Assembly (NCBI GenBank): GCA_965247735.1
Contig: CBDFHN010000002.1
Span: forward strand, 2,914,001 to 2,978,000
DNA from: JAOXRU01 sp965247735
GTDB lineage: Bacteria; Bacteroidota; Bacteroidia; Flavobacteriales; Flavobacteriaceae
Length of the DNA stretch: 64,000 nt
Direction: 5' to 3'
In this document: one piece after another, positions 34,203 to 48,300 of the stretch
Layout of the letters: every line of letters begins with the position of its first letter
Position numbering within the stretch: the first letter of the stretch is position 1
Program-made: the position numbers and the translations under genes
The notes under the pieces: model-generated
What the model saw: only the letters and a program-made list of their open reading frames with translations
Databases searched by the model: none
Told to the model about the DNA's origin: nothing

Positions 34203-34206
34203 GAAG

Positions 34207-34277
34207 AGGCATCGAACGGATTCGAACCGATGTACAAGCTTTTGCAGAGCTCTGCCTAGCCACTCGGCCACGATGCC
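34207..34277 (-). tRNA. tRNA-Cys (anticodon GCA)
   Basis: Read on the minus strand: acceptor GGCATCG/CGATGCC, U73 discriminator (a tRNA-Cys identity element), D-arm GCC/GGC, anticodon stem GAGCT/AGCTT with loop CTGCAAA (anticodon GCA) and T-arm loop TTCGAAT. The T-stem has one T-T mismatch. CCA is not encoded. Confidence 0.9.
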
Positions 34278-34506
34278 AATTTAAGGTTGGCAAATGTAGT
34301 AATTTTTTTTTACTCAATTGCTAAAAACAGCCTTGAATTCATATACTACATCTTTTTTACTTCCAATAAAGGTCAATTTTACTTTTACACTTTCAAATCA
34401 ACAACCTGAACTCAAAGGCACTAGGGCTATTTCTTGAAAAATATTTTAATTTCCAGACGAACCTCTCGAAATTAAGCCCATAATCTGGACTTTAAGTGTG
34501 TTTTAG

Positions 34507-34578
34507 AGGCATCGAGTAGATTCGAACTACTATGAAAGTCCTTGCGAGACTGTGCCTATCCATTTCAGCCACAATGCC
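34507..34578 (-). pseudogene. Diverged second tRNA-Cys-like gene, possible pseudo-tRNA
   Basis: Same layout as the intact tRNA-Cys: acceptor GGCATTG/CGATGCC with one G-T pair, U73, a perfect T-stem AGTAG/CTACT and loop TTCGAAT. The anticodon loop reads TCGCAAG. GCA is at the anticodon positions, but position 33 is C instead of the near-universal U, and the first anticodon-stem pair is C-T. The D-loop is also altered. Likely a decaying duplicate, though most stems are intact. Confidence 0.65.
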
Positions 34579-34637
34579 ATTTTTGAAAAACAAAGTTAGT
34601 TCTTTTTTATCCTATAAAAAAACAGGAAATACACCCT

Positions 34638-34994
34638 TTAACGAGTTAATTGCATTTCTATCGTTACCATTTCAACATTACCTCCAATTGGTGGATTTAT
34701 TTTAGAAACATTTACTGTAGCCTCATTAGCTATTGCTATTTCATTAAAAATACGGTCTATAATTCGTTTGGCTACATGTTCTAAAAGCTGAGAACGTATC
34801 GCCATCTCTTCTTTTACAATTCTATTAATATGCACATAATCTACCGTGTCTTTTAAACGGTCTGTTTTGGCCGATTTCTGTAAATCTGCACTAACAGATA
34901 CATCAACTCTATAATCACTCCCTATCTTGCCCTCTTCGACCAAACAGCCATGATAAGCATAAACTTTAATATTACTAACTCTTATGATTCCCAT
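34638..34994 (-). CDS. folB: Dihydroneopterin aldolase
   Basis: A 118-aa protein matching FolB in length and order: VSNIKVYAYHGCLVEEGKIGSDYRVDVSV (about residues 6-34, with the YAYHG pterin-binding start), DTVDYVHINRIVKEEM (about 49-64), LLEHVAKRIIDRIF (active-site Glu-His region, about 70-83), and VNVSKINPPIGGNVEMVTIEM with the conserved Lys and PP-G. It converts dihydroneopterin to 6-hydroxymethyl-dihydropterin and glycolaldehyde in folate synthesis. It is monocistronic, with the tRNA-Cys genes downstream on the same strand. Confidence 0.93.
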   Translation of the reverse strand: MGIIRVSNIKVYAYHGCLVEEGKIGSDYRVDVSVSADLQKSAKTDRLKDTVDYVHINRIVKEEMAIRSQLLEHVAKRIIDRIFNEIAIANEATVNVSKINPPIGGNVEMVTIEMQLTR

Positions 34995-35383
34995 TTTATC
35001 TCTTTTTTTACGAAAGTAGAAAAGTATTGAGTATTAAATACAATGTATTCAGATAAAAAGTTGTCGGCTGTTGGTTTTCGGTTGCCAGTTTACTAAACGA
35101 TTAAGCATTTCAACAAAATTAAAAGGGAAAAGGTAAAAGAAAATAGAGGATAGAAACTAAACGATTCAATAAAATCAAGAGTCAAGACGCAAGATGCAAG
35201 ACGCTAAACAATTTACAGCGTAAAAGCAAGCAAAATAAACAGTAGTCATTCATCAATATTAAAGCAAAAAAAATCAAAAATCAAAAACGACAGTCAAAAT
35301 CGAAGAGAATTAACCGATTAAATTGTTAAACAAAATCAAGAGTCCGAGTAAGTAAATAAACAATTTAAAGGCAAGAGTAAGCA
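34995..35383. repeat. 389-bp gene-free stretch with degenerate short repeats
   Basis: Low-complexity A/G-rich DNA. AAAATCAAGAGTC occurs at 35171-35183 and 35332-35344. ACTAAACGATT occurs near 35092 and 35156, and a related CCGATTAAATTG near 35313. CAAGACGCAAGATGCAAGACGC is an internal short-unit repeat. No gene seen. Confidence 0.6.
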
Positions 35384-36328
35384 CTAGTACATGCATCTAC
35401 AATTACTAAGTCCTTGAAAGATATCGAAACCAACCGTAATCATATGTGTTCCAGAATTGTAACTTATAATATCATTCAGGATTATTTGATAAGTATAGGC
35501 GAAATACATGCCTTTTTTCTTCATGCCCAACATTGGACCTAGGTTAAGCGGACTTCCAATTTGGTCATTTAAAAAACGATATGAAAAACCTGCCCAATAG
35601 TAGTCCTGAAAATCTATTTTTTTCACTTTTATACTAAAATCGGTTACCGATCTTCCATCACCTTCAAACCATTGAAAAAATACAGAAGGTTCTATTTCTA
35701 GACTAGAACGCTTGCTTTTTCTCCATTTATATCCAGAGTAGATGTAATAATTTCGGATTTTCCCTGGTTCACTAAAACCAAATTCATTTAAATCCTTATT
35801 TAAAATATTGGCTGCATTAGCACTAATAAAAAACTTACCATAGCGGTAGAGCATACCTACATCAAAATTATGATTAGCAGTTCTTCTATCATCTGTAATT
35901 CCAGCATCTCCTGTGGTATTTAAGTCTTCTATCTTAATTCTAAACTGATTAAATACATAGGAAACTCCAAAAGACAAGAAATGATCGTCGTATCTATCGA
36001 TAGTTAAATGATGTGCAAAAGAAAGGCGGGCTCCATTTTGTCTGGTATTCCCATTTTTATCATTGTATAACAACAATCCTAGTCCCGAGCGCTCTCCTAT
36101 TCTACCATCTGCAGCAATAGATTGCATTGCTGGGGCGTCTTCAATACCCACCCATTGCTGTAATCCATTAAGTCGAATTTTTATATGATCTCCTACTCCT
36201 GCATAAGAAGGAGATATTACAAACGGATTGTCTGCAAGGTATTGGGTAAAGGTTGGCAGCGTTAATTCTTGTGCGCTACCAAACGTTATCCCCAATAGGA
36301 ATATTATATATAATGATCTTTTAAGCAT
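35384..36328 (-). CDS. sprF: SprF: PorP/SprF family T9SS outer-membrane protein
   Basis: A 314-aa outer-membrane beta-barrel-like protein with a signal peptide (about residues 1-19). It shows the PorP/SprF pattern: LPTFTQYLADNPFVISPSYAGVGDHIKIRLNGLQQWVGIEDAP, RSGLGLLLYNDKNGNTRQNG, a FDVGMLYRYGKFFISANAANIL segment and repeated amphipathic strands. SprF proteins are encoded directly downstream of the giant adhesin and are needed for that partner's secretion and attachment. The gene is 17 bp after the sprB stop and is last in the operon, which fixes the assignment well. Confidence 0.85.
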   Translation of the reverse strand: MLKRSLYIIFLLGITFGSAQELTLPTFTQYLADNPFVISPSYAGVGDHIKIRLNGLQQWVGIEDAPAMQSIAADGRIGERSGLGLLLYNDKNGNTRQNGARLSFAHHLTIDRYDDHFLSFGVSYVFNQFRIKIEDLNTTGDAGITDDRRTANHNFDVGMLYRYGKFFISANAANILNKDLNEFGFSEPGKIRNYYIYSGYKWRKSKRSSLEIEPSVFFQWFEGDGRSVTDFSIKVKKIDFQDYYWAGFSYRFLNDQIGSPLNLGPMLGMKKKGMYFAYTYQIILNDIISYNSGTHMITVGFDIFQGLSNCRCMY

Positions 36329-36345
36329 TTTTTACTTCCCCCTTT

Positions 36346-39300
36346 TTATCTGTATAATGTAAAGTGACCTACGAATTCTCTGTCATCTTTTTCACCATTC
36401 AGTTTTAGTATATACCAATAGTCTCCTGTTGGTAATTCGGTTCCTTTGTACATCCCGTTCCAAACTTCATTTAAGTTTAGTTCGGCAACTACTCTACCAT
36501 AACGGTCATAAACCTTAGTTAGTATCTCTGGCCACGAATCTTGGTTCTTTGGTTTCCATCCATCGTTAAGCCCATCGCCATTAGGTGTAAATACATCTGG
36601 AATTTTAATATCTATAAACTCCATAAATATTTCTTCCGTTGCTTCACAACCATTAGCGTCAATTACAGTAACAGTATATATTCCTGTTTCGTGAATAAAA
36701 TAGTTAGCTTTATTTCCTGTGTTTTCTCCATTAAAGAAGTACGTATAGTCTTCTTTACCTCCATCAGCAACTGCTTTAATTTCGTTGATTGTACCTTGTT
36801 GCAGGCCTATTATTAATGGCTCAAAACTTTCGATTTCGAATGAAATTGTCTCTGTACAACCATTAATATGAGCTATGGTTATAAAGTGGCTTCCTGGAGC
36901 TAAGTTTTCAAAAGTACTAGTTAATTGTAATTCTGCTGGATCGGTAGAATCTAAGGCATACAAAACATCATTTGTTGGTATGGTATCATCTTCCAATTCT
37001 ACAGTTACACTGTTGCTTGGTAAATTGCTATCACATACATAGATTGGTATTGCTGCACCTCTAATATTAACTCCTTCTGGTACTGCTACCACAAGTGGCA
37101 CTATACAATCGTTTGCGTCTTTTACAAAAATGGTTTGCGAACCACCTGCTAAACTATCAAATACTAATCTGTCAGCTACAAAATCTGCATCTGCCATACT
37201 ATTGATACTTGTACTATACGGTGCAATACCACCAGCTATACTTATTGTTATGGTTCCGTTTGCTTCACCAACACATACTTCTGGAGTTACCTCAACTAGT
37301 GTTGGTACAATTGGAGCTGCTGGTAAAATTGTAAAGTCTAAAGCTTCAAAACATCCGTTTTCATTTTGAACAATTACACGATAGTCACCAGGTGTTAGAT
37401 CTGTAAATTGGTTTTTAGTATCAAACTTATCTAAAGTAGGTGTTATTGCATATAAAATTTGACTTCCATCGGAATTAGATGCATCAATAGTAATAGTACC
37501 ATCGTTTTCTCCAGGACAGGTCTCGTTTGTAAAGTCTTGAGTAGTTATTGTTAATACTGGTGGTGCCAATAACTCTATATCTTGTGGTATTCCATCACAA
37601 TCAGTTCCGCTATATACCATAACCGTATAATTACCTACTGGCAAGTCTTTAAACTCTCCTGATGTTTGCCTTGGTCTTGCTACTGTTCCTGTAAGCTCAA
37701 ATTCATAGTTTCCTACTCCTCCTGTTGCCGTAGCTAGTATTATTCCATTGGTTTCTCCAACACAATTTATTTTAGATAATAATCTTAAATTTAAAACTGC
37801 TGGTAAAGGATGTTCCAACTCAATTGTATTTGTTACAACTGCACTACATGGACTAGCATCTCTAACATGGAAACTATAACTACCTGCTATAAGACTAGCA
37901 ATAGTATGCCCAGAAGTAAATGCTGTATATGTTGCACCTCCATCTGTACTAAATTCATAAGTACCAGATCCTCCAGAAGCAGTAAGTGTTACTGATCCTG
38001 TGCTTGCTACATCACAAGTTAAGTCTGTTGCAACTGTTATTGCTGCTTTTATTGGTGTAGGCTCTGTAATGGTTACTGTTGCTGTTGTAAACTCACAATT
38101 CCATCCATCTCTTACTGTTATGCTATAAATTCCTGCACCTACATTTGTAAAATTAAGTCCACTTTGTGGCCCTGAAGTTGCAATAATTGTTGTGCCAGCT
38201 GCATCTAATGTATTTAAATAATACACAAAATTCGCAATTCCTTGGCCTCCAGATGGAGCCGTTGCAGTAACTGTTGCTGAAGTATCTCCAAAGCATTGTA
38301 ATGTACCTGAAGTACTTATTCCTGCACTTATTGGTGTTGGAGCTATTAATGTAACAGTATTTGTTGTTACTAGACAACCTTCTCTATCTGTAACAGTAGC
38401 GGTATATGTGCCAGCTCCTAAACCTGTAAAAACAAAACTACTTGTAATACCAGTTTCAGTAACTGTTGTTGCTCCGCCAGTTAATACTGCCGTATATGGC
38501 GCATATCCACCTGTAACATCTATTTGTATTTCTCCTATATCATTAGTACATGTTACTGGACTAATTTCTGCTATTGATGCTGATAATGCTGTTCCTGGAG
38601 AATCAATTGTAAATGTATTTGATATATCTGAACAAAAAGGTGCTCCTGTTGCGGTAACAACTACAACATACGATCCGCCAACAAAACCAGATACTGCTAA
38701 TGGATTAGCTACTGTTGTATCTCCTGCTCCATTAAGTATTACAGTAGTCTGAGCTACATCTGTGCTTTCAAAAACCTCAAATGTATAGGCTCCTGTATAA
38801 CCTGTAACATTAATTGTTATTGCACCATCTGTGTTTCCAAAACACATTACTGCTTGAGTTGGTGTTGCTATTACATCTATAGTATCATATGGGGCAACTG
38901 TGTATGCTGCACTATCAAAATAACATCCAGTAAGATCATCAGTAACTCTAAAGACATATGTTCCTGGTGTTGTTAATGTATAGGTCGCATCCATATCGGC
39001 AGCGGCTGTATCTTGAACATCAGTTCCTGGTACTCCTCCTACTGGAAGGATATCAAAGGTATAATCTCCTGAACCACCAGCAACGGTTACCGTTACTTCT
39101 TCTCCATTATTTAATGGTGCACAACTAATAGCTACATCTTGTGTAACTGTTACCGCTGTAATTTTAGGTAATGTTACTAATGTTTCTGTATAACTGAATT
39201 CACAGCCGTTGTCGTCCTTAACCGTAATTGTTAAATTTTGATCAACACCCGTATCCGAAATTAAGAAGGTATCCGAGTTTTGGAAGTTAACCCCATCAAT

Positions 39301-42300
39301 GCTATATGAATATTGAATTGTTCCTCCAGTTGCAACGACAACTAATGTTGATTGTGCTATGGTATTATCAGCTGCACAGGCAAATGATGTTGGCACTCCT
39401 GAAGCACCCAATACTATTGGCTCTGTAATTCCTTGAACAACATCAGCAAAACAACCTTTACCAGAATGTACCCTCACGGTATAAGTTCCTTGTGCTAGCC
39501 CTGAAAATACTGGATTGTTTTGAGCAGCAACTGTTATTGGCCCTGCTATTATTTCATAGGTATACACAGGGTTATTATTTGTTATAGGCACTATATTAGA
39601 TACTGGCAAATTAACTGTTAATGTACCATCCGAACCTCCATTACATGAAACGTCAGTTGCAACAACAGTAAATGTCACTGGTGTTGTTGCTTCTAAGTCA
39701 GCAGTAATTGTTTCGGTACAGGTACTTCCTGTTGCTAAATCTGTAACGGTAAATGTATATGTTCCTACCTGTGTTAATCCAGTAAATATACCTGTTGTAT
39801 TTCCTATTCCTGCTGTAGTATCTGGATTAACAATATCAAATTGAAGATTGGTAGAACCACCAACTACATTGACTGTAATTTCTCCACCTATTGGTGCATT
39901 ACAAGTTATTTCTTTTACAATTGCCGTAGAAAGATTCATTTCCTCGTACAACTCAATTTCGTTTGTTGATATTGTACATGTCCATTGATCACTTACTACA
40001 ACTCTATATCTTCCGTGTGCTAAACCTGTAAATGTTGTAGTTGTTTGTGCGCTTCCATGGTCTACAAATGTTGCCCCATCAAAACGTTGCAATTGAAAAC
40101 TTCGATTACTGCCTTGTCCACCGGATATTGCAACTACTTCTAAAATACCATCTGTTCCATTACAGTTAAACTGATTAACTTGTAATGTTGCAGCTAAGGC
40201 TATTGGATCCACTAAAATTTCATCTCCTAATTGTTCAGGGCATCCATTCTGATCTATTAACCATACTTGGTATGTACCTGCGCCAAGATTATCAAATTTA
40301 GGTGCTATTACATAATCTCCCGCTGTTGGTGCTGGATCTGCCACTGGTGCTACAAAATATTGGAATCCTCCCCAGCCACCTGCTGCATTTATAATTTCTA
40401 TGCTACCATCATTACCATTACAAGTAATTGGTGTTACCACTGTATTTGCAGTGATACCTGTACTTGGTCCAGCTATGATAAAGTTTGCAAACTTAGGACA
40501 AAATGGATTAGCCGTCTGAATTACTTCTACGCTATAACCTCCTTGTAATAATCCATTAACTGAAGCTATATCTGTTACTAAAGTTTCTGTTCCTGTTTTT
40601 CCAACAACAGGAATATCATCTGCATAATTTGCAGGAGTCCCATTGTCTGATCTAACCGTCCAAGTGAACCCTCCAACATAAGTAGCATCTGTAATACTTA
40701 TTGTAACTTCTCCATCTGCACCTCCAAAGCAAATAACATCACTTACTGGTGTTAATACTATATTGAAAGTATTTGGATCTTCTATTTCATGTATAAAAGG
40801 AATAACACATCCAGTATTGGTATCTGTTATCATTGTAGTATGCGTACCAAATTCTGTTAAACCTGTAAATATTCCTGTTGTGTTTGTTGTGACAACACCT
40901 GAAGGAGTTGTAAGCGTAAAACTATATGCTCCTGAACCTCCTAAAACTGTTATTGCAATATCTTCCGCTGTAGCACAAGTAATGGGAGTAACTGCTACTG
41001 TTGCACCTGTCATAGGGACAAAAGCAGGTACCGCAATAAAACTTGGTGCTGAACATCCGTTAGAATCAAAAACTGTTAATGTTACAAATCCTCCAGCAAT
41101 ATTAGTTATTGTCATTGAAGTATTCACTCCAATTTGAGTAATATCATCACCCGGAACACCTACAGTACCATTATCATACACAAACTCATATCTTACATAT
41201 GTACCTGATCCTCCTGTAATATTTCCAACATTGACACTTACCTCAGCTTGGTTTACCGTATTTCCAGAAGTACATGCGAAAGGAACTATATCTAAAACTG
41301 GAACAGATAATACAGGTGGTTGTGTAATAGATACTGTTCTATCAAAAGTACATCCATTAACTCCAGTACCTGTAACAGTATAAGTAGAAGGTGGTAAATC
41401 GCTAAACGTTAATGTTGTTGGATTCCATGTTCCTACCGCTGGTGCTATCGTATATGTTAGCGGATTAATTCCGTTATCTACTTCGCTAATACTAAAACTA
41501 CCGTCTGATGCTCCATTACAGGTAACATCTATTGGTGTTAATACTGTAAACACAGGGTCTATTGGCGCATCTATTTCTATAGTCTTCACTAATGGAGGAC
41601 AAGAAACATTATCATTATCGATAATTGTAATAGTATATGTGCCTGCTGAAGCCGCACCAAATGGTAAAACAACAGCTAAAGGATTAGAAGGTAAAGCTAT
41701 AGAAGCTGGACCTACTGTTACCCCTGGACCTGTAATTGTATAATTATAATTTCCTGAACCTTCGGTAACTGCAATTCTAAATCCACCATCGACTGTACAT
41801 CCTAATAAATCTGTAGCTAATACTGTAGCTTCTAAAGCTGGCTGAATAACCTTAGTTAATGCCGCTGACTCACATCCGGTTGCCTTTTCTTTTAGTACAA
41901 CATCATAACTAGCAGCTACTAATCCTGTAAATAGTCCAGAATTATCTACATATGTAGTTCCTCCATCTATGGAATAGAGGTAATCTGTAAGTGTACCTCC
42001 ATTAGTAACTGTAAGTGTATATGGTGCAGTACATCCTGCAACCGCAGTTGGTGTTGCTGGTGGTTGAGCTACATTAATATCAATTAACGTTGTAAATGTT
42101 TCAGAACATCCGTTTCTATCAGTTACATCTACAGTAAGAGGAAATGATGCAATAGTAGTATCTACAAGATTGCTGTAGGCAATTATAATTGGATTGTCTG
42201 TTGTACCCGTAATTGGATTTATTAAATTAGGATTATTCGCCGTTGTAAGCGTATAGGTATATCCTCCCCATCCGCCAACAATTTGCATCTCGAGTGCACC

Positions 42301-45300
42301 ATCTGTATCGCATGTAATATCTCTAACCACAACTGCTGCTCCCGTTATTGGTGCTGGTGCTTCTTGAACAATTACGTCTTCGCTTGCTCCAAAACATACA
42401 TCTGCTCCTGCTCCATCTACCTCTGTAAATACTAAATAATATGTACCAGCTCCTAAACCAGGTACTGTAACAAGTATAGGTACTAATGGGTAAGGAATAG
42501 TCCCTCCACTATTTTGTATAGCTACTGGGTTTCCTACTTCAAATAACTCCCATCTTCCTTGAGTTTTGTGTATACCATCTAAATCTTCAACAGTAAATGT
42601 AATTTCTCCAGTAGCCACTCCAAAACATGATTCTGTTACTGCTACAGCATCTACCACTGTATCTGGTGTATAAGCTCCTCCGTAAATATTATCACTATTC
42701 TGAACTATACAAGCTGGATTAGCTGTATCTCTTACGTAAAAATCATAGCTACGTCCAGGTATTAAGCCTGTAAAAGTTATACTAGGAGGTGCACCTCCTG
42801 TAGCATTAAACCAAGTTACCAAATCATAAGAAAATTGGTAAGTTCCACCAGGTGGCAATGCATTTCCAGAAGCTCCATATGCCAATACTGTGACATCAAA
42901 ACCTCCTGTACATCCTAATCCCGATATGTTAGCCACAGCAAATAAATTATCCAATGGATATTCTATTTTATATGGAGCCAACAATTCAATACAAACTTGA
43001 TTTCCTGAACCATTTATGGTACGTATTGCTGGAAAGATTGTTTCTCCTGGTACATGTCCTGTAAAAGGAACATTTCCTGCAAAAGGAGAAACTACTGATG
43101 TCCATGTAGTACCTCCATCAATACTTAGCTGTGTTGTTAATCCAGCCACAGTAGTATATCCGGTAAATTCTATTCCGTTTATAGCGGCATTTCCATAATT
43201 ACAGGCTGGCGGTATTATAGCTACATAAGTTGCTGTTAACTCTACTGGATTAATAATAGTAACTGTACCACTATTTACATTACAGCCATACTTATCAGTA
43301 ACTGCTATTGTATAATCTCCAGGTATTAAATTAAAAAATGTTCGTGTTGTATTTACAAAATTGCTAACAGTAACATCGCCTGCTCCGGCACCTGTAACGT
43401 CTGTTAGTTGAATATTAAATGGTCCATCGCCAGCAGTAATATCCAATTGAATATTTCCTGTATCATCATGGCAAGCTGCTGCTGTAGGTGTTGCGGTTAT
43501 GGCTATAGCTGGTGCTGTATTAACAGTAACTGTTTCCGTATATTCACAAAAATCTACGCCTCCACCATTATCTCTTACATATACATCATAAGTTCCGGCT
43601 GTTGCATTAGTCACCACAAAAGGATTGGTAACACTAAAGTCTCCCGCTGTAACAGCATTTCCTGATACTACAAATGCATACACATAGTTGTTGTCTCCTC
43701 CTGTTGCAGCTACACTTATGCTTCCATCTATACAGTTAACATCTATTGTTGTTACTGTTGCCAACAAACGATCATCAATTTCTACCGTTTCCTGAACCGC
43801 ATCACAACCATAACTATCTTTAACATCTATAGTATATGAACCAGCAGTTAAACCTGTAAATGTATGTGTTGAAGTTCCTGGAGTAACCCAAGCCCCTCCA
43901 TTAATACTATATTGATACCCGCCATTACCAGTTGCAACGCTAACCAATATTGTACCATTACTAGCACCTGCATAACAGTTTGTTGCTGTTGAGGTAAAAG
44001 TAACTGTATCTGGAGCAGTAACTGTTATTGCAAAATCATCTGTACATAAATTAGCATCTCTAACTCTAACTACATAATCTCCATTGGTAATATTATTAAA
44101 AATTGCTGATGAAGAATATGCCGTTAGTATTCCGCCAACATTATCTTCTAATTGATATTCATAATTTAAGGTTCCTCCTGTTGCTGAAGCCGTTAGTGTA
44201 GCTCCAGTATTACAGGTCATAACAGTAGTAATTGTAGCATTGGCTACTAATACCGCTGCTTCTGTTATATTCTGGTTTAGTGTTGTATTACATGTTATAT
44301 CGGTAACATCTCTTATAATTACTGCAGTAGCTCCTCCGCTAAGTCCAGTAACGACTACAGGAGATACTAATGAGGTTGTAAATGTTGCTCCTGCATCTGT
44401 ACTGTATTCAAAACCAGCAACTGCATCGAAGTTATCAACTTCAAAAGTTAAGGTTCCATCTGCGGCACCATTACAGCTTACTGCTGTATGTGCAGTGACC
44501 GTTGCTGCGAAAGCTTTTCCTGCTTCAATAACAATTGCTAAATCTTGTGTTCTATCACATACCAATGGTAATTGTGTTGCAGTAATATCGTCTATGGCGA
44601 TATCGTTACCCATAATTACAGCTGACTGTGTTCTGATCACAATATCTAAATTGGAATTTGCTCCTGGGTTTAAATCTACTTCATAATCATGCCAATCATT
44701 AATTCCTGTGTTTTTCGGAATATTTCCAGTTGCAACACTATTTATTACTGTACCACCGGCATCAACTAACTCGATAACTACACTTGGATCTCCTCCGGTA
44801 GCAGTTGATCTCAATAAGTTGAATGCTGAAAGTTTAATTTTAATATCTCTATTCGCAATAACCTCAATATTTCTTTTTGCGTATATGATTCCATTTACTC
44901 CAGCTACTCCTCCAACATTTATTGCTAAAAAACGAGCGTTTGGATCTGCTGGGTTTGTATGGTCATTAGGGTTTAACCATGTTCCAAAAGGATTAGCTAT
45001 TGTGTTTGTTACCGAGTATTCTCCATCGTTTATAGCTGAATTTATCGCCCATCCACAAGAATTTACTGTTCCGTTTTGAGGTTCGTAGCAATATAAAGGA
45101 TCTATTTCTGAAATAGCAGTATTAGCTCCAACTCCAAAATCTTCAAATAATAATGTACTTACAGGTGGTGCTACCGTTTTGCGGTATCCTACAGTTATTG
45201 TATGCGAACCAGCTGGAATATTATTAAAAATATTTGATGGTACCGAAGGTGCTCCATTTAAAGAATACGTATAGGTATATGATCCATCATTATTTGTAAT

Positions 45301-48300
45301 TGTAACTGTTCCTTCACCATCGCATTCATAATCGATACTAGATGTTAAATCTGGTTCTGGCAATGCTGGTGTTACTGTTACCGACATTGGAAAAGTACAC
45401 ATATTTGCATCTCTAATAAACAAGTTATACGTTCCAGGCATCAAATGCGTAATATTAGCTCCTGGTCCTGTTACATAATTTGCTCCACCGTCAAAACTGT
45501 ATGAATATGGTGCTGTACCTCCAAAAGCATTTGTTATTCTAACTTCTGCCCCTAATAATGGTGTACAATCTATTAATTCTGTTACTGCTGCTGCTGCTGA
45601 TAATGAAAATGGCTCCGTTATTGCATATGGCAAATCAATTTCACATCCTCTGCTATCTCTAATTTTTAATGCATGATTACCTACAGGAACATTTACAAAT
45701 ATTGGTGATGGTTGATAATTAACTCCATTATCTATACTATATTCATATATAGTACTTCCTCCACCTGCAGTTATAGTTACTGTTGTTCCTGAACCATTAC
45801 ATGCAATTCCTGTATCTGTAGCGCTAATTGTTAGTGCAGGATCTTGGGTTATATTAATATCAAATTTTACATCACATCCCAATCCATCTTGTACATATAC
45901 ATCATAAGCTCCTGTTCCTGTAACGGTAACGGTATTTGATGCTCCATAATTTGCTGCTATTGGAGTAGCTCCATCTGCAACTACTGCATATTGATATGTT
46001 CCATTTCCTCCTGTAGCTATAATTGTTACAGCTGAAGTTGTTGTACATGCAGAAATTATGGTTGCTGTTGCTGTTATTTCTAATTCAGGGTGTATGGTAA
46101 TGTTTTCTGTATCTGTACAATTATTACCATCAATAACATCAATAGTATATGTTCCAGCGGATAAACCTGTAAAAATAGGATTTACTTGTAACGTTCCTCC
46201 ATTAAGACTGTATTGATATGTTCCATTTCCTCCTGATGTTACTGAAGCTGTAAGCGTAAGTCCTACCGCATCATCAAAACAAATATCATTAGGTGTTATT
46301 GCTAAAACTGGTGCTACAGCATCTGCCAAGGTAAATGTTTTGGTTACCACACAGTTATTAGCATCTGTAACTGTAATTGTGTATGTTCCGTTTTGTGACA
46401 ATCCAGAAAAAACAGTGCTACCACCATTATTAACAATACTTGCATCTGGTTGTGTTAAACTATAGGTATGTCCTTTCCATCCTCCAGTAGATGCAACAGT
46501 TACACTTCCATCGGCAGTACATGTTTTCTCCTCTACTACAAATGTAAAGTCTAATGACGTTCCTGGCTCATTAACAACCACAACAGCGGTATCTGTACAA
46601 TTTGTAGTGGTATCTGTAACTGTAATTGTATATGTTTCTGCTGGTAAACTGGTAAGATTTATTGTCGCATTGGTACTATTAACAGCAGTATTCACTACCG
46701 CTAAAGCACTATTAGTAACGGTATAGTTATAAGTAGTTGTGAAATTGCTTACTGTGTATTCAACTTGGCCGTCAGAACCGTTAAAACAATTCACATCTTT
46801 TATTAAACTTGCAACTGCACCTATTTTTTGTACTGGTGCAATTGTATATTGCTCTGTATAGACACAATCTTTAGCATCGGTAACACGTACTGTGTAAGTT
46901 TCTCCTGCTGCCAATCCATTAAAAGTAGCTACATTTCCTGTAATTGATGTTGCCGCAATTGCTGCTGGTGCTGTAATTTCCACTGTATATGGTGCAATAC
47001 CATCAACAACTGTTACAATTACATCTGATGTTTCTGCTGGACATGTGGCAGCTGTTCCTACAAATGTTAAATCTGTGGGTGGGTCTAATGGATCTATAGT
47101 TACGCTATCGGTAATAAAACAACCATTAGCATCTCTTACGGTAATAGTATATTTTCCGTCTTTTAAACCAGTAAAAGTTGTACCTGGTTGAAAATTAATT
47201 CCATCAATACTATATTGATAAGGAACAGTTCCTCCTGTTACATTTTGTACCTCAATAGTAGCATCTGTAACACATGTATAGTCTTGCGTTATATCTAGTA
47301 AAGAATCTGATTCATCAATTACTCCAACGGTTACACAAATTAATGGAAAAACTGTAGTAGTTACATCTGTAACCACACATTCTCCACTTCTAGGTAATAA
47401 GATCTCTCCTCCTAAACAAACTATAGAACCTGCAACAGTTAAATGACTGTTACAATCTGTGAAAATTAATTTTGCTCCAGTCAATACTGACATTGCTCCT
47501 CCAACATTAAGTTGGGCTCCTCCACAAAAGCGTATTGTTCCGTTAATGGTAATGCTTCCTGGAATAAAAATATCTGAAGTTAAACACAATACCTGTCCTG
47601 CTGCTAAGGTATAATTTGGATTTAATAATAATGAAGCAGCAACATCGGCAGGTGTTAGTGTACAATCAACAGCTGTACATTGTGCCGGTAATAATGGATT
47701 AACATCACTTATTATAAAATTTTCATCTGGCAAAGAACATGTAGTTGCTCCTTGCGTCATTTCTATTTCAACAGCATAGTTTCCAGCACCAAGACCTACA
47801 AATATTCCAGAGGTATTGGATGATAACACATTTCCGAATATATCTTTAAGGTGATATGTTAATGAGAATCCATTAGAATTTGTAGTATTTATTGTTATGG
47901 TACCATCATTAGCTCCACTACAAGTAATATCTGTAAAGGCAGTAGTATATACTGGGTCTGGCAACATTGCTATAGTTTCTGTAACAAAAGCAGTACAGTT
48001 ATTAGCATCTACAATTAAAAACTCATAAATACCAGCTGTAGTTATGTCAAAAGGCGCTATCTGATATGCTGTTCCTGGTACGTCACCTATAACTGTATAA
48101 GGACTAACTCCGCCAACACTCCAGATTGCATAGCTATATGCTGGCGTACCACCAGAACCTGTAACTGTTATTTCTCCAGGACCACATGAAGTAAGTCCTC
48201 TGGTAGTAACTGCTGTTCCAGTTATTATAGGAGCAGGAGCTACGGTAACAGTTTCTGTATATAAACAACCATCATCTGTTGTTACTCTTACTTCATAAGT

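Noticed and set aside
34084..34317. 77-codon minus-strand frame across the tRNA-Cys
   Set aside because: Covers a tRNA and two terminators; it cannot be a real protein gene.
38408..44686. Several plus-strand frames of 90-150 codons inside the giant adhesin gene
   Set aside because: They are antisense frames opened by the Thr/Val/Gly-rich repeats; composition mirrors the repeats and no family is recognisable.
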